A stretch of DNA of 64,000 nt from Corynebacterium sp. (GCF_030532325.1 NZ_JAUNLS010000008.1:1-64000), one strand, 5' to 3'. Shown: positions 18,154 through 27,499, numbered from the stretch's first letter. Notes: generated by a model not told the origin, from the letters alone. Program-made: numbers and translations.

Positions 18154-19230
18154 ATGGAGTCCTCGAGGTTTTACCGCTTCGCGGGCGTCGCCTGCATCAT
18201 CTTGGTGATGCTCACCGGCGCCATGGATAGGTCTTTCCTCACCACCGGCGCGCTGGTCCTCGCGGCCTGCGCGCTGGCCATCACCCCGTTGGCTCTGACT
18301 CGCCCCCTGTGGGCAGCTGGCATCTACGGGGTGTTTTTTGCTATCACCGCCTGGCACCCCGACTGGCGCTCCTTCCTCATGTTGGCCTGGAGCGCGCTCA
18401 TCGTGGGCATGGTGGCTTTTCGACGCCGCTGGGAGTACGCAGCGCTGTTCAGTGCACTCTATGTTTTGCTCGCACTAGTAGATCCCAATTCCCACTTTTT
18501 CCTCGCTGCAGATTTCTTCAGCACTCTCCTCTCATCAATCCTGTATGTAGCCGCAATTGCCATCGGAATCAATCTCAAGCGCTCGCGCGAGAAACAGCTC
18601 GCCGCTAAACAGCGCGCGGCCGAGGAGCGCGAGGCGCTCATGACCACGCTGCACGATTCCGTCTCCGCCACCCTGACCTCCGTGGTCATGCGCTCGGAGA
18701 CCCTCGCGCTGGTGCAGAAGGATCCGGCGCTTGTGGAAGCTGCCACGGCGATCGCCGATGACGCACGCCAAGCCATGGGTGAAGTGCGGGATCTCCTGCG
18801 CGTCATGAAGTCCGATAACCTGCCCAAGCCAGGGCGCAGCGTGTGCTCGGAGGTATCGGCCCTGGAAGACCTCTTGCGCAGCCACAACTTCGACTGCGAC
18901 ATGGACGTGAACCTGGGCAAGTGCGGCGAGCTCGGGCTGCCGAAGAACCTGCACCTCATCTTCTCTGAGCTTGGCGCCAACATCCTCAAGTATGCGCCGC
19001 GCAATTCCACCGTTACCATCTCGGCTGAGTCCATCAACAACGGCTTCAAACTGCGCATCGAGTCTGAGATCGCGGAGCAGCAATCCCCGGCCCACATGAC
19101 CACCAAGTTGGGGCTGGATGACATCACCAAGCGCGTCAACTCCGTGGGCGGCACGTTTCATAGCGGCAAGCACGGTGATCTGTGGATCACACGACTCTCC
19201 CTACCAAAAGACGCACTCATGAAGGTGTAG
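18154..19230 (+). CDS. Sensor histidine kinase (HisKA_3 type)
   Basis: 358 residues. About six hydrophobic spans fill residues 8-150 with short loops, so there is no large sensor domain. A coiled segment (KRSREKQLAAKQRAAEER) leads to the phosphoacceptor box TTLHDSVSATL and a HATPase-like C-terminus with FSELGANILKYAP, which serves as the N-box. It begins 10 nt after crgA, so it probably shares that transcript. Its likely partner is the response regulator at 19559, separated only by a small secreted-peptide gene. The signal sensed is unknown. Confidence 0.88.
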   Translation: MESSRFYRFAGVACIILVMLTGAMDRSFLTTGALVLAACALAITPLALTRPLWAAGIYGVFFAITAWHPDWRSFLMLAWSALIVGMVAFRRRWEYAALFSALYVLLALVDPNSHFFLAADFFSTLLSSILYVAAIAIGINLKRSREKQLAAKQRAAEEREALMTTLHDSVSATLTSVVMRSETLALVQKDPALVEAATAIADDARQAMGEVRDLLRVMKSDNLPKPGRSVCSEVSALEDLLRSHNFDCDMDVNLGKCGELGLPKNLHLIFSELGANILKYAPRNSTVTISAESINNGFKLRIESEIAEQQSPAHMTTKLGLDDITKRVNSVGGTFHSGKHGDLWITRLSLPKDALMKV

Positions 19231-19282
19231 TAGGCTGTCCTGCAGTAACAACTCTCACCTAACAACCTAAAAGGGCTTTATT

Positions 19283-19549
19283 ATGCGTTCTACTCTCGCC
19301 GCAGCAACCGCTGCCCTGTGCTTGGTCCTTGCACCCACCGCGTCTGCGTCGGAGATCACCTCTGTGGAGTACACCGAATACACGGAGTACTCCGAGGATA
19401 TCGCTATCGACGTTGAACTGGCCGGGGAAGAAGAGGACACCGAAGAGGCCGAACCTGTCTTCGGCTTCTACTCCTCGATTGCTCAGGACTTCGCTGATAA
19501 TTTCCGTTGCTCCACCAGCCCCCAGCGCTGGTGGTGTGGCGGGCGCTAA
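19283..19549 (+). CDS. Small secreted two-cysteine peptide
   Basis: 88 residues. A clear signal peptide (MRSTLAAATAALCLVLAP, ASA cleavage near 21) precedes an acidic stretch with the repeated units EYTEYTEYSED and GEEEDTEE. The C-terminus is aromatic and basic: FRCSTSPQRWWCGGR, with Cys75 and Cys84 able to close an eight-residue loop. It lies between the sensor kinase (52 nt upstream) and the response regulator (9 nt downstream), in the same direction. A propeptide-like acidic region before a basic cyclisable end suggests a secreted ligand or pheromone for the flanking kinase. That role is inference; no family is recognised. Confidence 0.7.
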   Translation: MRSTLAAATAALCLVLAPTASASEITSVEYTEYTEYSEDIAIDVELAGEEEDTEEAEPVFGFYSSIAQDFADNFRCSTSPQRWWCGGR

Positions 19550-19558
19550 GCCGCTGCC

Positions 19559-20209
19559 ATGAGCATTCGTGTCTTTATCGTTGATGATGATCCCCTAGTC
19601 CGTTCCTCTTTCCGCCTCTACTTCGGCATGACTGAGGACATCAACGTCGTCGCCGAGGCCGAGAACGGCTCCCAGTGCCTGCGCATGGTGAATTCGGTCA
19701 AGCCTGACATCGTGCTCGCCGATATCCACATGCCGCACATGGACGGCATCACGCTGCTCAAAGAGCTGAAGAAGTCCGCCACCCCGCCGGTCTTTCTGGC
19801 CATCACGTCCTTCGATTCCGACGACACCATGCTCAAAATCCTGCGCGCGGGCGGCGCGGGCTACATCCTGAAGAATCAGCGCCCGCAATCCGTCATCGAC
19901 GCAGTCCGCGAAGCCGTCCACGGCGGCACCGTCGTGGCCCCGGTGGCCATGCACCGGCTGGTGGACTACATCGACGGTCAGCCGCGACGCGATCCGGTTG
20001 CGGAGGCCATCGCCTCCCGGGATCTCAGTGATAATCAAACCAACGTGCTCAAGCTGCTACTGCAGGGCAACTCCAACGCGGAGATCGCCGCGGCCTTGGG
20101 CATCTCCGAATCTGGTGTGAAGAAGATCGTCTCGCGTCTCATCGTCATCTATGACGCCTCCTCCCGCCTCAACCTGGTGACCAAGATCCTGGGCGGAGCG
20201 GGCAGCTAG
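19559..20209 (+). CDS. NarL/LuxR-type response regulator
   Basis: 216 residues: receiver domain (about 1-120) with FIVDDDPLVRSSF, phospho-acceptor Asp in VLADIHMPHMDG and Lys in YILKNQRP. A C-terminal LuxR-type helix-turn-helix (about 150-210) follows, with LSDNQTNVLKLLLQGNSNAEI and LGISESGVKKIVSRL. It should bind DNA when phosphorylated by the kinase encoded two genes upstream. The start ATG is 9 nt after the small secreted-peptide gene. A strong terminator follows at 20242. Confidence 0.93.
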   Translation: MSIRVFIVDDDPLVRSSFRLYFGMTEDINVVAEAENGSQCLRMVNSVKPDIVLADIHMPHMDGITLLKELKKSATPPVFLAITSFDSDDTMLKILRAGGAGYILKNQRPQSVIDAVREAVHGGTVVAPVAMHRLVDYIDGQPRRDPVAEAIASRDLSDNQTNVLKLLLQGNSNAEIAAALGISESGVKKIVSRLIVIYDASSRLNLVTKILGGAGS

Positions 20210-20241
20210 ATCCTCCGCATTCCCGCAGTTTCGCATTCTTA

Positions 20242-20271
20242 ACGGGTACCGAGCTTCTCGGTGCCCGTTTT
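20242..20271 (+). terminator. Rho-independent terminator after the response regulator
   Basis: Arms ACGGGTACCGAG (20242-20253) and CTCGGTGCCCGT (20257-20268) pair with one G-T mismatch position, have a tight CTT loop, and are followed by TTTTT. It closes the two-component operon. Confidence 0.85.
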
Positions 20272-20330
20272 TCGGTTTTTGTTTTCCGTTTTCACGCCTG
20301 CCCACAGTTGTGAACACCCTGGGAAGAAAG

Positions 20331-20585
20331 TTATCCACAGGGTGGGGATAACTCTGTGAAAATCGAATTTCACAACCTTTGTCCACAGCCTGTGGATAAG
20401 TGTTTTCACCCGTGTCCACAGTAGGTTTTAGATCAGAATCGAACGGCGATACCCTGCATGATCAGGCAAAACTTGAATCATGCGTTCGGTAAATTACAAA
20501 AATGTAGTTATCCACAATGTGGATAACTACTGTGAAATCTTTTCGCACAAGCGTTTTGGTGGATAACACGCCCAAGTTATCCCCA
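20331..20585. promoter_or_regulatory. Cluster of DnaA boxes away from dnaA
   Basis: Four perfect DnaA boxes are present: TTATCCACA at 20331-20339 (+) and 20508-20516 (+), and TGTGGATAA at 20391-20399 (-) and 20518-20526 (-). The 20508 and 20518 boxes face each other across one base. Near-matches are TTGTCCACA (20379), GTGTCCACA (20412), GGTGGATAA (20558) and TTATCCCCA (20577). No gene occupies 20272-20576. Such a cluster outside the dnaA region would bind DnaA and could titrate it or regulate initiation, like datA- or DARS-type loci. Confidence 0.7.
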
Positions 20586-21225
20586 AAGCCCAGCTCGTAG
20601 GCTTAGCAACACACCCGCGATCACCGCCACCACGGCAATTCCTACCCAGCGCACAGACTTCCGCCGGGCAAAGAGGAAGGGCAGCAAGATGAGCCCTGTG
20701 CACAACCCGCCGAGGTGTCCCCACAGGGAGACGTGACTGGCCAGAAAGGTATAAGCCACGTTGGCCAAGACAAAGAAGATCGGTGCGCGCAGACTTAAGC
20801 CCCGGCTGCGGTACACGCCCAGCAAGAGGGCCATGAGCGCGAAGAGCGCGCCGGAGGCACCCACCCACCGTGGGCGTGTTGTAATCCATCCACAGGATCG
20901 AGGCCGAGGCCCCCAGCAGGGACACCACATAGGCCGCCGTATACAGCGCCGTGCCCAGGGCGCGTTCGATCTCAGCGCCGACGAAGAGCAGCATCACCAT
21001 GTTCACCACGAGGTGGCCGGCGTCGAGGTGCATGAACCCGGCGCTGAGCACACTGAGCGGGTGTTCAGAGAACTCTGGGCCCCACAGCGTCCACCGCTGT
21101 GCCAGGCTCGAGCCGTAGTAGGAACTGCTCAATGAGCGGGACTGTACGGCCGTCACCAACCACGCGGCGGTGCACAGGATGGCTATCCACAGCGTGGCCG
21201 GGGCCTGCTTCAGAAAAGAGGGCAT
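20577..21225 (-). pseudogene. Rhomboid-family intramembrane protease, frameshifted
   Basis: From ATG 21225 the frame encodes a rhomboid N-terminus with several spans and the conserved HLDAGHLVVNMVMLLFVGAEIE. It loses frame at 20858-20869. The rest continues in another frame with the catalytic serine motif GASGALFALMALLLGVY and the catalytic His in SLWGHLGGL. Normal reading resumes if one four-base unit is removed from the three tandem CACC copies (GGTG on the coding strand). Rhomboids cleave membrane proteins within the bilayer. As written, the gene makes a product lacking the active site. The end lies within the DnaA-box cluster. Confidence 0.85.
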
Positions 21226-21249
21226 GTTCTTCTCCCCAAAACGTCAAAG

Positions 21250-21281
21250 GAGCCCGCAACCACACAATGTGGCCGCGGGCT
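21250..21281 (-). terminator. Terminator after ppiA
   Basis: Arms GAGCCCGC (21250-21257) and GCGGGCTC (21274-21281) lie just after the ppiA stop. On the minus strand a T-rich stretch (CTTTGACGTTTTGG) follows. Confidence 0.65.
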
Positions 21282-21297
21282 CAGGCAGCGAGTGCTC

Positions 21298-21819
21298 TTA
21301 GGCGATCTCGATGGACTCGATGACGACGTCCTCGTGCGGACGGTCCATGCGGTCCGTGGACACCTTGGCAATCTTGGACACGACTTCCTGGGAAGCCGGG
21401 TCGGTGACCTCACCGAAGATGGTGTGGTGGTTGTTCAGGTGCGGGGTCGGCGCCACGGTGATGAAGAACTGGGAGCCGTTGGTGCCCGGGCCGGCGTTAG
21501 CCATGGCCAGCAGGAACGGGCGGTCAAACTGCAGCTCCGGGTGGAACTCATCCTGGAACTGGTAGCCGGGGCCGCCACGGCCGGTGCCGGTGGGGTCACC
21601 GCCCTGGATCATGAACTGATCGATGACGCGGTGGAAGATAGCGCCATCGTAGAACGGGCCGGACTGCTCGCCCTTAGCATTCTGAGTGGAGTACTCCTTC
21701 TCGCCCTTTGCCAGGCCAATGAAGTTTTCCACGGTTACCGGTGCGTGGTTACCGAAGAGATCGATAACAATGTCACCGTAGTTGGTGTGCATCGTTGCAG
21801 TAGCGGTCTTTTGAGTCAT
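21298..21819 (-). CDS. ppiA: Cyclophilin-type peptidyl-prolyl isomerase
   Basis: 173 residues from the ATG at 21819, because the protein aligns with cyclophilins only from [17 protein letters not shown]. It catalyses cis-trans isomerisation of X-Pro bonds during folding. The active-site motifs are intact: [39 protein letters not shown] and HHTIFGEV. It has no signal peptide, so it is cytosolic. The position next to a rhomboid gene and close to the kinase locus is the same as in other actinobacteria. Confidence 0.95.
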   Translation of the reverse strand: MTQKTATATMHTNYGDIVIDLFGNHAPVTVENFIGLAKGEKEYSTQNAKGEQSGPFYDGAIFHRVIDQFMIQGGDPTGTGRGGPGYQFQDEFHPELQFDRPFLLAMANAGPGTNGSQFFITVAPTPHLNNHHTIFGEVTDPASQEVVSKIAKVSTDRMDRPHEDVVIESIEIA

Positions 21820-21907
21820 GCCGACTATTGTATGGAATTTTCCCGGCCTGCGCTGGGATGGGGACACGCCCTGAGCGATCGGGGGCGGCTGCCGTAGTGT
21901 GTAACGA

Positions 21908-22567
21908 GTGATACGCGCAGTTCTTTTTGATCTCGATGACACCCTCATGGACCACCACGCCGCCATGGCCGCGGGTCTGGATGAGTGGTGCCGCGAGCTT
22001 GGTGTGGCGCAAGGCCAGCACGAGCGATTCGCGGAGATTGAGCGCACGTGGTTCCGCGCCTACGAGCGCGGGGAGGTCACCTACCACGGCCAGCGCGCAC
22101 AGCGCTGCCGGGAATTCTTGGGCCGCGCGGAGCTGGACGAGGCCCACGCGCTCGCGCTCTACGACGGCTACCTGGCCGCCTACCAGTGCAACTGGGTGGC
22201 TTTTGCCGATGCCCTTCCCGCCCTGCGCCGCGCATTATCCTCGGGCCTCAAGGTGGGGGTGCTCACCAACGGCTCCCGCGAACTTCAAAGCGGAAAGCTG
22301 CGGGCGGGCAAGCTCGATCTGCCGGGAGTACACCTCTTCCCCACTGCGGATCTCAGCGCACCCAAACCGGATAAGCGCGCCTACCTCGAGGCCTGCGCGA
22401 GCCTGGGCAGCGATCCCGCCGAGACCCTCATGGTGGGCGACTCACTGCCTAACGACGTCCACGGCGCCCGCGCTGCCGGACTCCACGCACTTCATCTGGA
22501 CCGCGGTGGCGCCGGGGATATCAGCTCACTCGACGAGCTGCTGTTTCCTTATGGTCAGCCCTCCTAG
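21908..22567 (+). CDS. HAD-family hydrolase
   Basis: 219 residues from a GTG start. HAD motifs are all visible: [12 protein letters not shown] with nucleophile and acid Asp; II, VLTNGS; III, the Lys in [22 protein letters not shown]. The cap between motifs I and II is helical (class C1), like the YjjG and phosphoglycolate phosphatase-like group. Substrate is unknown. It converges with the dihydroxyacetone kinase gene; the stop codons overlap by four bases. Confidence 0.92.
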   Translation: MIRAVLFDLDDTLMDHHAAMAAGLDEWCRELGVAQGQHERFAEIERTWFRAYERGEVTYHGQRAQRCREFLGRAELDEAHALALYDGYLAAYQCNWVAFADALPALRRALSSGLKVGVLTNGSRELQSGKLRAGKLDLPGVHLFPTADLSAPKPDKRAYLEACASLGSDPAETLMVGDSLPNDVHGARAAGLHALHLDRGGAGDISSLDELLFPYGQPS

Positions 22568-24198
22568 TTGGCCCTGAAGAGCCAGCTCACCACCAGCGCA
22601 CCAGGATCAATCACGCCCTTGCTGCGCTCGCCCAGGTAGGAGGCGCGGCCCTTCTTGGCATCGAGCTCGGCGGTGGACTCGGCGCCGGCGCGGGCGGCCT
22701 CGTACAGAGCGGCGAGGTGTGCTTCGTCAGTATCGATGGTGGTGCCAATCTCGGTGGCCTTCTCGGCGGCGGGAATGAGGGCATCCAGCATCGTGCGATC
22801 CCCCAGCGTGGCGCCGCCCAGCTCAGAGATGACGCACACGGCGTTGTTCAGGCCAGCGGCCAGGGACTCGGCGCGGGCGAGCTCAGTAAAGAGCGTGCCG
22901 AAGACCGCCCCGGAGGTGCCGCCCGCGCGCACCAGCAGGCGCTTGGCCAAGCCGCGGAGGATGGCGGACTGCTCGCCGCGCAAGGGCAGCTCGATATCAC
23001 CGAAGGCCGCCTCCATGTTCTGACCAAAGTCGCCGTCGCCGGCCTGGCGGTCGAGCTCGGTGAGCTCGTCGAAGGAGGACTGCAGGCGGGCCACGAAGGC
23101 GCTGAGCCAGGGATTCTCCTCGCCCTCGGCGGGCAGCTCGTCCTCAAAGGTGATGTCGGCGCTGGCCACAGCCTTCTCGGTGCCGAGGACGCGGGGCCAG
23201 GCAGGGGCGGAGGTGGGGGCGTCGAGAAGCTCGAGCGTTTCAGCGTCCGCCTTGAGCAGGGTAATGGACGCGCCGTGCATGTTCACGGAGGTGACAAAGG
23301 AACCCACCAGGGAGCGCACCACGCGGATGCCCTGGGCGGCCAGCTGGGTGGAGGCCTCACCAAAGAGCAGGCTAAGCTCCAGCGGAGTGGCCCCGCCCAG
23401 GCCGTTGACCAGGCACACCACCTCATCGCCGCGCTCGAGCGCAAGGGCAGAGACGATCTTGGACAGCAGGTGCTCAACGATGTCTGCCGCGGACTCGACG
23501 GAGGCGGAATGGGTGCCGGGCTCGCCGTGAATACCCACGCCCACTTCCATGGAGCCGGCGTCGAGGTCGAAGGTCTCGCGGCCAGTGGTGGGCATGAAGC
23601 CAGGGTGCAGGGCCACGGACATGCTGCGGGAATTCTCCGCGGCCCGGCGCGCCAGGCGGGTCACGGTGTCGAGGTCGTCGCCGCGGTAGGCGGAGGCCCC
23701 GGCGATCTTTTCCACCAGGATGGTCGCGCCGGTGCCGCGGCGGCCGGGGCCGTCCTCGTTGCCGTCGGTAGCCACGTCATCGGCCACGAGGACCTCGCGG
23801 GTATCCACCCCGGGCGCGGAGTTGCGGGCGACGGAGAAGTTCATGACGTCGCCGGTGTAATTCTTCACAATGTGCACCACGCCGCGGCCCTGATCCGCCC
23901 ACTTCGTGGCCTCGGTGATCTGCACGGCGTTGGGGGAAGTAAAGAGCAGGCCCGGGCACACCGCGGCGAGCATGCCCGCGCCCAGGAAACCCGCGTGCAT
24001 GGGCTCGTGGCCGGAGCCGCCGCCGGAGATGAGCGCGACGGCGGGCTCGCCCTCGGCGGTGCGGAGGGGACTATCCTGCCCGATGAAGCCGGCCTCGTGC
24101 CACCGGGCGTCCGGGTGGCTGGCGATGAAGCCGGCGAGCGCATCCGGCAGAAAGCGCTCCTCGGCGTTGCGGAACGACGTGTGCGTGGTGTTACTCAT
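22564..24198 (-). CDS. dhaK: ATP-dependent dihydroxyacetone kinase (DhaK-DhaL fusion)
   Basis: 544 residues in two parts. The DhaK domain (about 1-330) has VALISGGGSGHEPMHAGFLG, and GTHSASVES, in which a His binds the substrate covalently as hemiaminal. The DhaL ATP-binding domain (about 345-544) has the metal-binding Asp cluster DRQAGDGDFG and RAGGTSGAVFG. Such single-chain enzymes phosphorylate dihydroxyacetone with ATP rather than with the PTS. Nothing in the neighbourhood points to a glycerol operon, so it is probably a stand-alone metabolic gene. Length is typical. Confidence 0.93.
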   Translation of the reverse strand: MSNTTHTSFRNAEERFLPDALAGFIASHPDARWHEAGFIGQDSPLRTAEGEPAVALISGGGSGHEPMHAGFLGAGMLAAVCPGLLFTSPNAVQITEATKWADQGRGVVHIVKNYTGDVMNFSVARNSAPGVDTREVLVADDVATDGNEDGPGRRGTGATILVEKIAGASAYRGDDLDTVTRLARRAAENSRSMSVALHPGFMPTTGRETFDLDAGSMEVGVGIHGEPGTHSASVESAADIVEHLLSKIVSALALERGDEVVCLVNGLGGATPLELSLLFGEASTQLAAQGIRVVRSLVGSFVTSVNMHGASITLLKADAETLELLDAPTSAPAWPRVLGTEKAVASADITFEDELPAEGEENPWLSAFVARLQSSFDELTELDRQAGDGDFGQNMEAAFGDIELPLRGEQSAILRGLAKRLLVRAGGTSGAVFGTLFTELARAESLAAGLNNAVCVISELGGATLGDRTMLDALIPAAEKATEIGTTIDTDEAHLAALYEAARAGAESTAELDAKKGRASYLGERSKGVIDPGALVVSWLFRAN

Positions 24199-24235
24199 GG
24201 CACCACACTAGTCACGTCGCTGGCTTTCCTTCAGA

Positions 24236-26521
24236 TCACTGCAGGGAGGCCAGCACCTCGTCGCGGGCGAGCACCATGTTGCGCAGGGAGGCCTCGGTCT
24301 CGGCGTAACCGCGGGTCTTGAGGCCACAGTCCGGGTTGACCCACAGGCGCTCCACCGGCACGTTCTTCAGCGCGGCGCGGATGAGTTCGGCGATTTCCGC
24401 CACCGAAGGCACGCGCGGGGAGTGAATATCGTAGATGCCCGGGCCAATCTCAGAGTGGAACTTCTCATCGATGTCCGCGAGCAGCTCCATGCGGGAGCGC
24501 GCAGCCTCGATGGAGGTTACGTCTGCGTCGAGCGCGGCCACGGCGTCGATGATCTGGCCGAACTCCGAGTAACACAGGTGCGTGTGGATCTGGGTGGCCG
24601 GCTTGGCGCCCAGGGAGACCAGGCGGAAGGAGCGCACCGCCCACTGCAGATAGGCTTCGCGGTCCTCGGCGCGCAGCGGGAGCAGCTCGCGCAGCGCGGG
24701 CTCGTCGATCTGGATGATGTCGATGCCCGCCTCCTCGAGGTCGCGGACTTCATCGGCCAGCGCGATGCCCAGCTGATCCGCAGAGACGGACTGGTGCACG
24801 TCATCGCGCACGAAGGACCAGGCCAGGATGGTCACCGGGCCGGTGAGCATGCCCTTAACGTGCTTCTTCGACAGCGACTGCGCGTACGCGGCCCACTCCA
24901 CGGTCATGGCCGTGGGGCGCGAGATGTCGCCGACGACGATCGGCGGGCGGGTGCAGCGGGAGCCATAGGACTGTACCCAGCCGTTTTCGGTGACCACGAA
25001 GCCCTCGAGAAGCTCGGCGAAGTACTGCACCATGTCGTTGCGCTCCGGTTCGCCGTGCACGAGGACGTCGATGCCCAGGCGTTCCTGCAGCTCGATAACG
25101 TGGGCGATTTCGCGGCGCAGGGCCTCGGTGTAGGAGGCATCGTCAAGCTCGCCGGCGCGGTGGGCGGCACGGGCGGCGCGGATGTCCTTGGTCTGCGGGA
25201 AGGATCCGATGGTGGTGGTGGGAAGCTGCGGCAGGCCCAGCTCCTTCTGGGCGGCGGAGCGCTCGGCAAAGGCGGGCTCGCGTTGCACGGTGCCGGTGGG
25301 CAGCTGCGCGGTGCGCTCCTGCACGGCGGCGTCGTGGGTGCGGGAGGACTCAGCGCGGGTGCGCACGGCGCGATCCGCCTGGGCGTAGGCCTCCGGGGCG
25401 TCGAGCGGGCCGGCGCTGAGGGCCACGACCTCGGCCACCTTCTCATCGGCGAAGGCGAACCACGTGGCCACGTCCACCGGCAGGGAGGTCTCCGCGGCCA
25501 CGGTGTGCGGCACGTGCTGCAGGGAGACCGAGGTGGTCACGGAGGTGCCGGCGGGCAGGGACTCGAGCTTCTCGCGCAGATCCCGCAGGTTGGCAGCCCA
25601 CACGTTGCGGCCGTCGATGAGGCCCGCGGCCAAGTGGATGCCGGCCTCGCCCAGGGCGCGCACGCGCTCGAGGTAGCCGGGATCCAGCGCGAGGGTGCCC
25701 ACGGAGAGATCCACCTGGGCAGCCTCGGGGCGCAGCGAGGCGAGTGCCTCGAGCCCGGCGCGCAGGGAGCCATACGGGGTGGTCAGGTAGATCTGCGGGC
25801 GCTTTTCCGCGGCGAGGATGCGAGTGTAGGCGCGGGTGAGAGCTCTGGCCAGTGTGGCGTCGTCAGCCGCGGCAAGATCGGCCACCAGCGCGGGCTCGCT
25901 GAGCTGGATCCACTCCGCGCCCGCCTCGTGCACGGCCTCGAGAACACTGAGGTAGGAGTCCACGGCGGCGTCGAGGTGATCGAGCGGCGCGGAGCTGGCG
26001 CCATCAGCCGGCTTGGACAGCGCCAGCAGGGTCACCGGGCCCACGAGGACCGGACGGATGGCGTGGCCGGCGGCGCGGGCTTCCTCGATGAGCTTGAGCA
26101 CGCGTTGCGGGTGGGGCGTGAACGCCTGGTCATCGGCGATTTCCGGGACGATGTAGTGGTAGTTGGTGTCAAACCACTTGGTCATTTCCAGCGGGGCGGT
26201 GTCCTGATTGCCGCGGGCGAGGTGGAACTCGTCATCGAGGGTCTCACCCTCCACCGCGCCCACGGTCAGGGCGGTTTCGAGGACGTGATCGTAATAGGCC
26301 ACGTCGGCGGGGATGGCGTAATCCTCGCTCAGGCCCAGCTCTTTCAGGCGGGCGTAGGTATCCAGGCGCAGGGAATGCGCTGCTGACTCGAAGGTCTCGG
26401 CGTCGATGGCGCCGGACCAATAGGATTCCAGGGCCTTCTTCAGCTCGCGGTGGGCGCCAACGCGCGGGTAGCCCTCGATGGTGGTGGTGGGAAACTGTGC
26501 TCTGTTCGTTGTTGTGCTCAT
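24236..26521 (-). CDS. metE: Cobalamin-independent methionine synthase
   Basis: 761 residues from the ATG at 26521 (frame open further up, but homology begins at TTIEGYPRVGAHRELKKALE). It transfers the methyl group of 5-methyltetrahydrofolate to homocysteine. The catalytic domain holds the Zn-binding residues in HTHLCYSEF and NPDCGLKTRGY, and the homocysteine-binding LPTTTIGSFPQT. The start overlaps the metF stop (ATGA), so MetF delivers its product to MetE from one transcript. Two McbR-like operators lie upstream of metF. Confidence 0.97.
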   Translation of the reverse strand: MSTTTNRAQFPTTTIEGYPRVGAHRELKKALESYWSGAIDAETFESAAHSLRLDTYARLKELGLSEDYAIPADVAYYDHVLETALTVGAVEGETLDDEFHLARGNQDTAPLEMTKWFDTNYHYIVPEIADDQAFTPHPQRVLKLIEEARAAGHAIRPVLVGPVTLLALSKPADGASSAPLDHLDAAVDSYLSVLEAVHEAGAEWIQLSEPALVADLAAADDATLARALTRAYTRILAAEKRPQIYLTTPYGSLRAGLEALASLRPEAAQVDLSVGTLALDPGYLERVRALGEAGIHLAAGLIDGRNVWAANLRDLREKLESLPAGTSVTTSVSLQHVPHTVAAETSLPVDVATWFAFADEKVAEVVALSAGPLDAPEAYAQADRAVRTRAESSRTHDAAVQERTAQLPTGTVQREPAFAERSAAQKELGLPQLPTTTIGSFPQTKDIRAARAAHRAGELDDASYTEALRREIAHVIELQERLGIDVLVHGEPERNDMVQYFAELLEGFVVTENGWVQSYGSRCTRPPIVVGDISRPTAMTVEWAAYAQSLSKKHVKGMLTGPVTILAWSFVRDDVHQSVSADQLGIALADEVRDLEEAGIDIIQIDEPALRELLPLRAEDREAYLQWAVRSFRLVSLGAKPATQIHTHLCYSEFGQIIDAVAALDADVTSIEAARSRMELLADIDEKFHSEIGPGIYDIHSPRVPSVAEIAELIRAALKNVPVERLWVNPDCGLKTRGYAETEASLRNMVLARDEVLASLQ

Positions 26522-27456
26522 TGTTCTTCTCCGTTTCTGGTGATGCCGACCCTGCTGAGAAGGTCCTGGGTGGTGGTGGCGTTGTTGTGTGTATAGATAT
26601 GGAGGCCATCGGCGCCGGCCCGCAGCACCGCGGCGGCCAGCTCGGCGGTGAGCTGCATCCCGATCTCGTGTTCCTCGGCCGGTGAGCGTGCTGCCGCAAG
26701 CTGGTCCAGCACCCGGGTGGGCGCCTCCAGCCCCGACAGCTGGCACATTCGCTCTACCCGGGCCTGGCTGGTCATCGGCATGATGCCCGGGATGAGCGGG
26801 ATGCGGACCCCGGCCAGCCGGGCCCGCTGCAGGAAGCGGCCGTAGTCCTCGGCCTCAAAGAAGAGCTGGGTGATGGCGAAGTCCGCCCCAAGGCGCTGCT
26901 TGGCCAGCAGGACGTCGAAGTCCTCGTCGGAGTTGTGGGACTCGGCATGCCCGTTGGGATAGCAGGCCACGCCCACCGCCAGCCGGCCCGCGGCCAGGCG
27001 TGCCACCTGCTGGGATTCGCGTGCGCGGATGAGCTTGACCAGCGCGTCGGCGTGCTGCAGGTGGCCAGGGGGCATGCCCGCCTCCGGCAGATCGCCGCGC
27101 AGGGCGAGCAGGCCGCGCACGCCGGCATCGACAAGCCTGTCTATCCACACCGCTAGCTCGGCCTCGGTGCCGGCGGTGCAGGCCAGGTGCGCCAGGGGGC
27201 GCATGCTCGTGTCCCGGGAGATGCGGTTGATGAACTGGGCGGTGCCCTCCAGCCAGCCGGAGCGCTGGGAGCTGGTCACGGCAATGTAATCGGGGTGGTA
27301 GGCCTCGAGGGTAGCCAGCAGGCCGTCGATCTTGGCGGCGTCGGCGTCGTGGCGCGGCGGGATCACCTCGAAGGACAACGCCGTGCGGCGCGGGGCGTTT
27401 GGCCGCGCCTCCTCGTAGGTATCGAGGGGTGCGGAGGCGGAGAGTCGCGGTGACAT
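26518..27456 (-). CDS. metF: 5,10-methylenetetrahydrofolate reductase
   Basis: 312 residues from ATG 27456, which follows GGAGGAAGG by six bases or so. It reduces methylene-THF to methyl-THF, the methyl donor for the coupled metE gene. TIM-barrel landmarks are LSFEVIPPRHDAD, YIAVTSSQRSG, LLALRGDLPEAG, DFAITQLFFEAEDYGRF and IPLIPGIMPM. The gene overlaps metE by four bases. The upstream leader (27457-27744) contains two TAGAC-type repressor sites. Confidence 0.95.
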   Translation of the reverse strand: MSPRLSASAPLDTYEEARPNAPRRTALSFEVIPPRHDADAAKIDGLLATLEAYHPDYIAVTSSQRSGWLEGTAQFINRISRDTSMRPLAHLACTAGTEAELAVWIDRLVDAGVRGLLALRGDLPEAGMPPGHLQHADALVKLIRARESQQVARLAAGRLAVGVACYPNGHAESHNSDEDFDVLLAKQRLGADFAITQLFFEAEDYGRFLQRARLAGVRIPLIPGIMPMTSQARVERMCQLSGLEAPTRVLDQLAAARSPAEEHEIGMQLTAELAAAVLRAGADGLHIYTHNNATTTQDLLSRVGITRNGEEQ

Positions 27457-27499
27457 GGTGGCCTTCCTCCCTGGTTGAGTGCTTTTCTTAGCTGGGAAA

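Noticed and set aside
22717-24321. Long open frame on the plus strand opposite the dihydroxyacetone kinase gene
   Set aside because: It is the mirror of a well-supported gene in high-GC DNA. The protein is Gly/His/Arg-rich, without domains, and starts inside the kinase coding region.
24422-26386. 654-codon frame opposite metE
   Set aside because: Antisense shadow; metE on the other strand is fully supported by conserved motifs.
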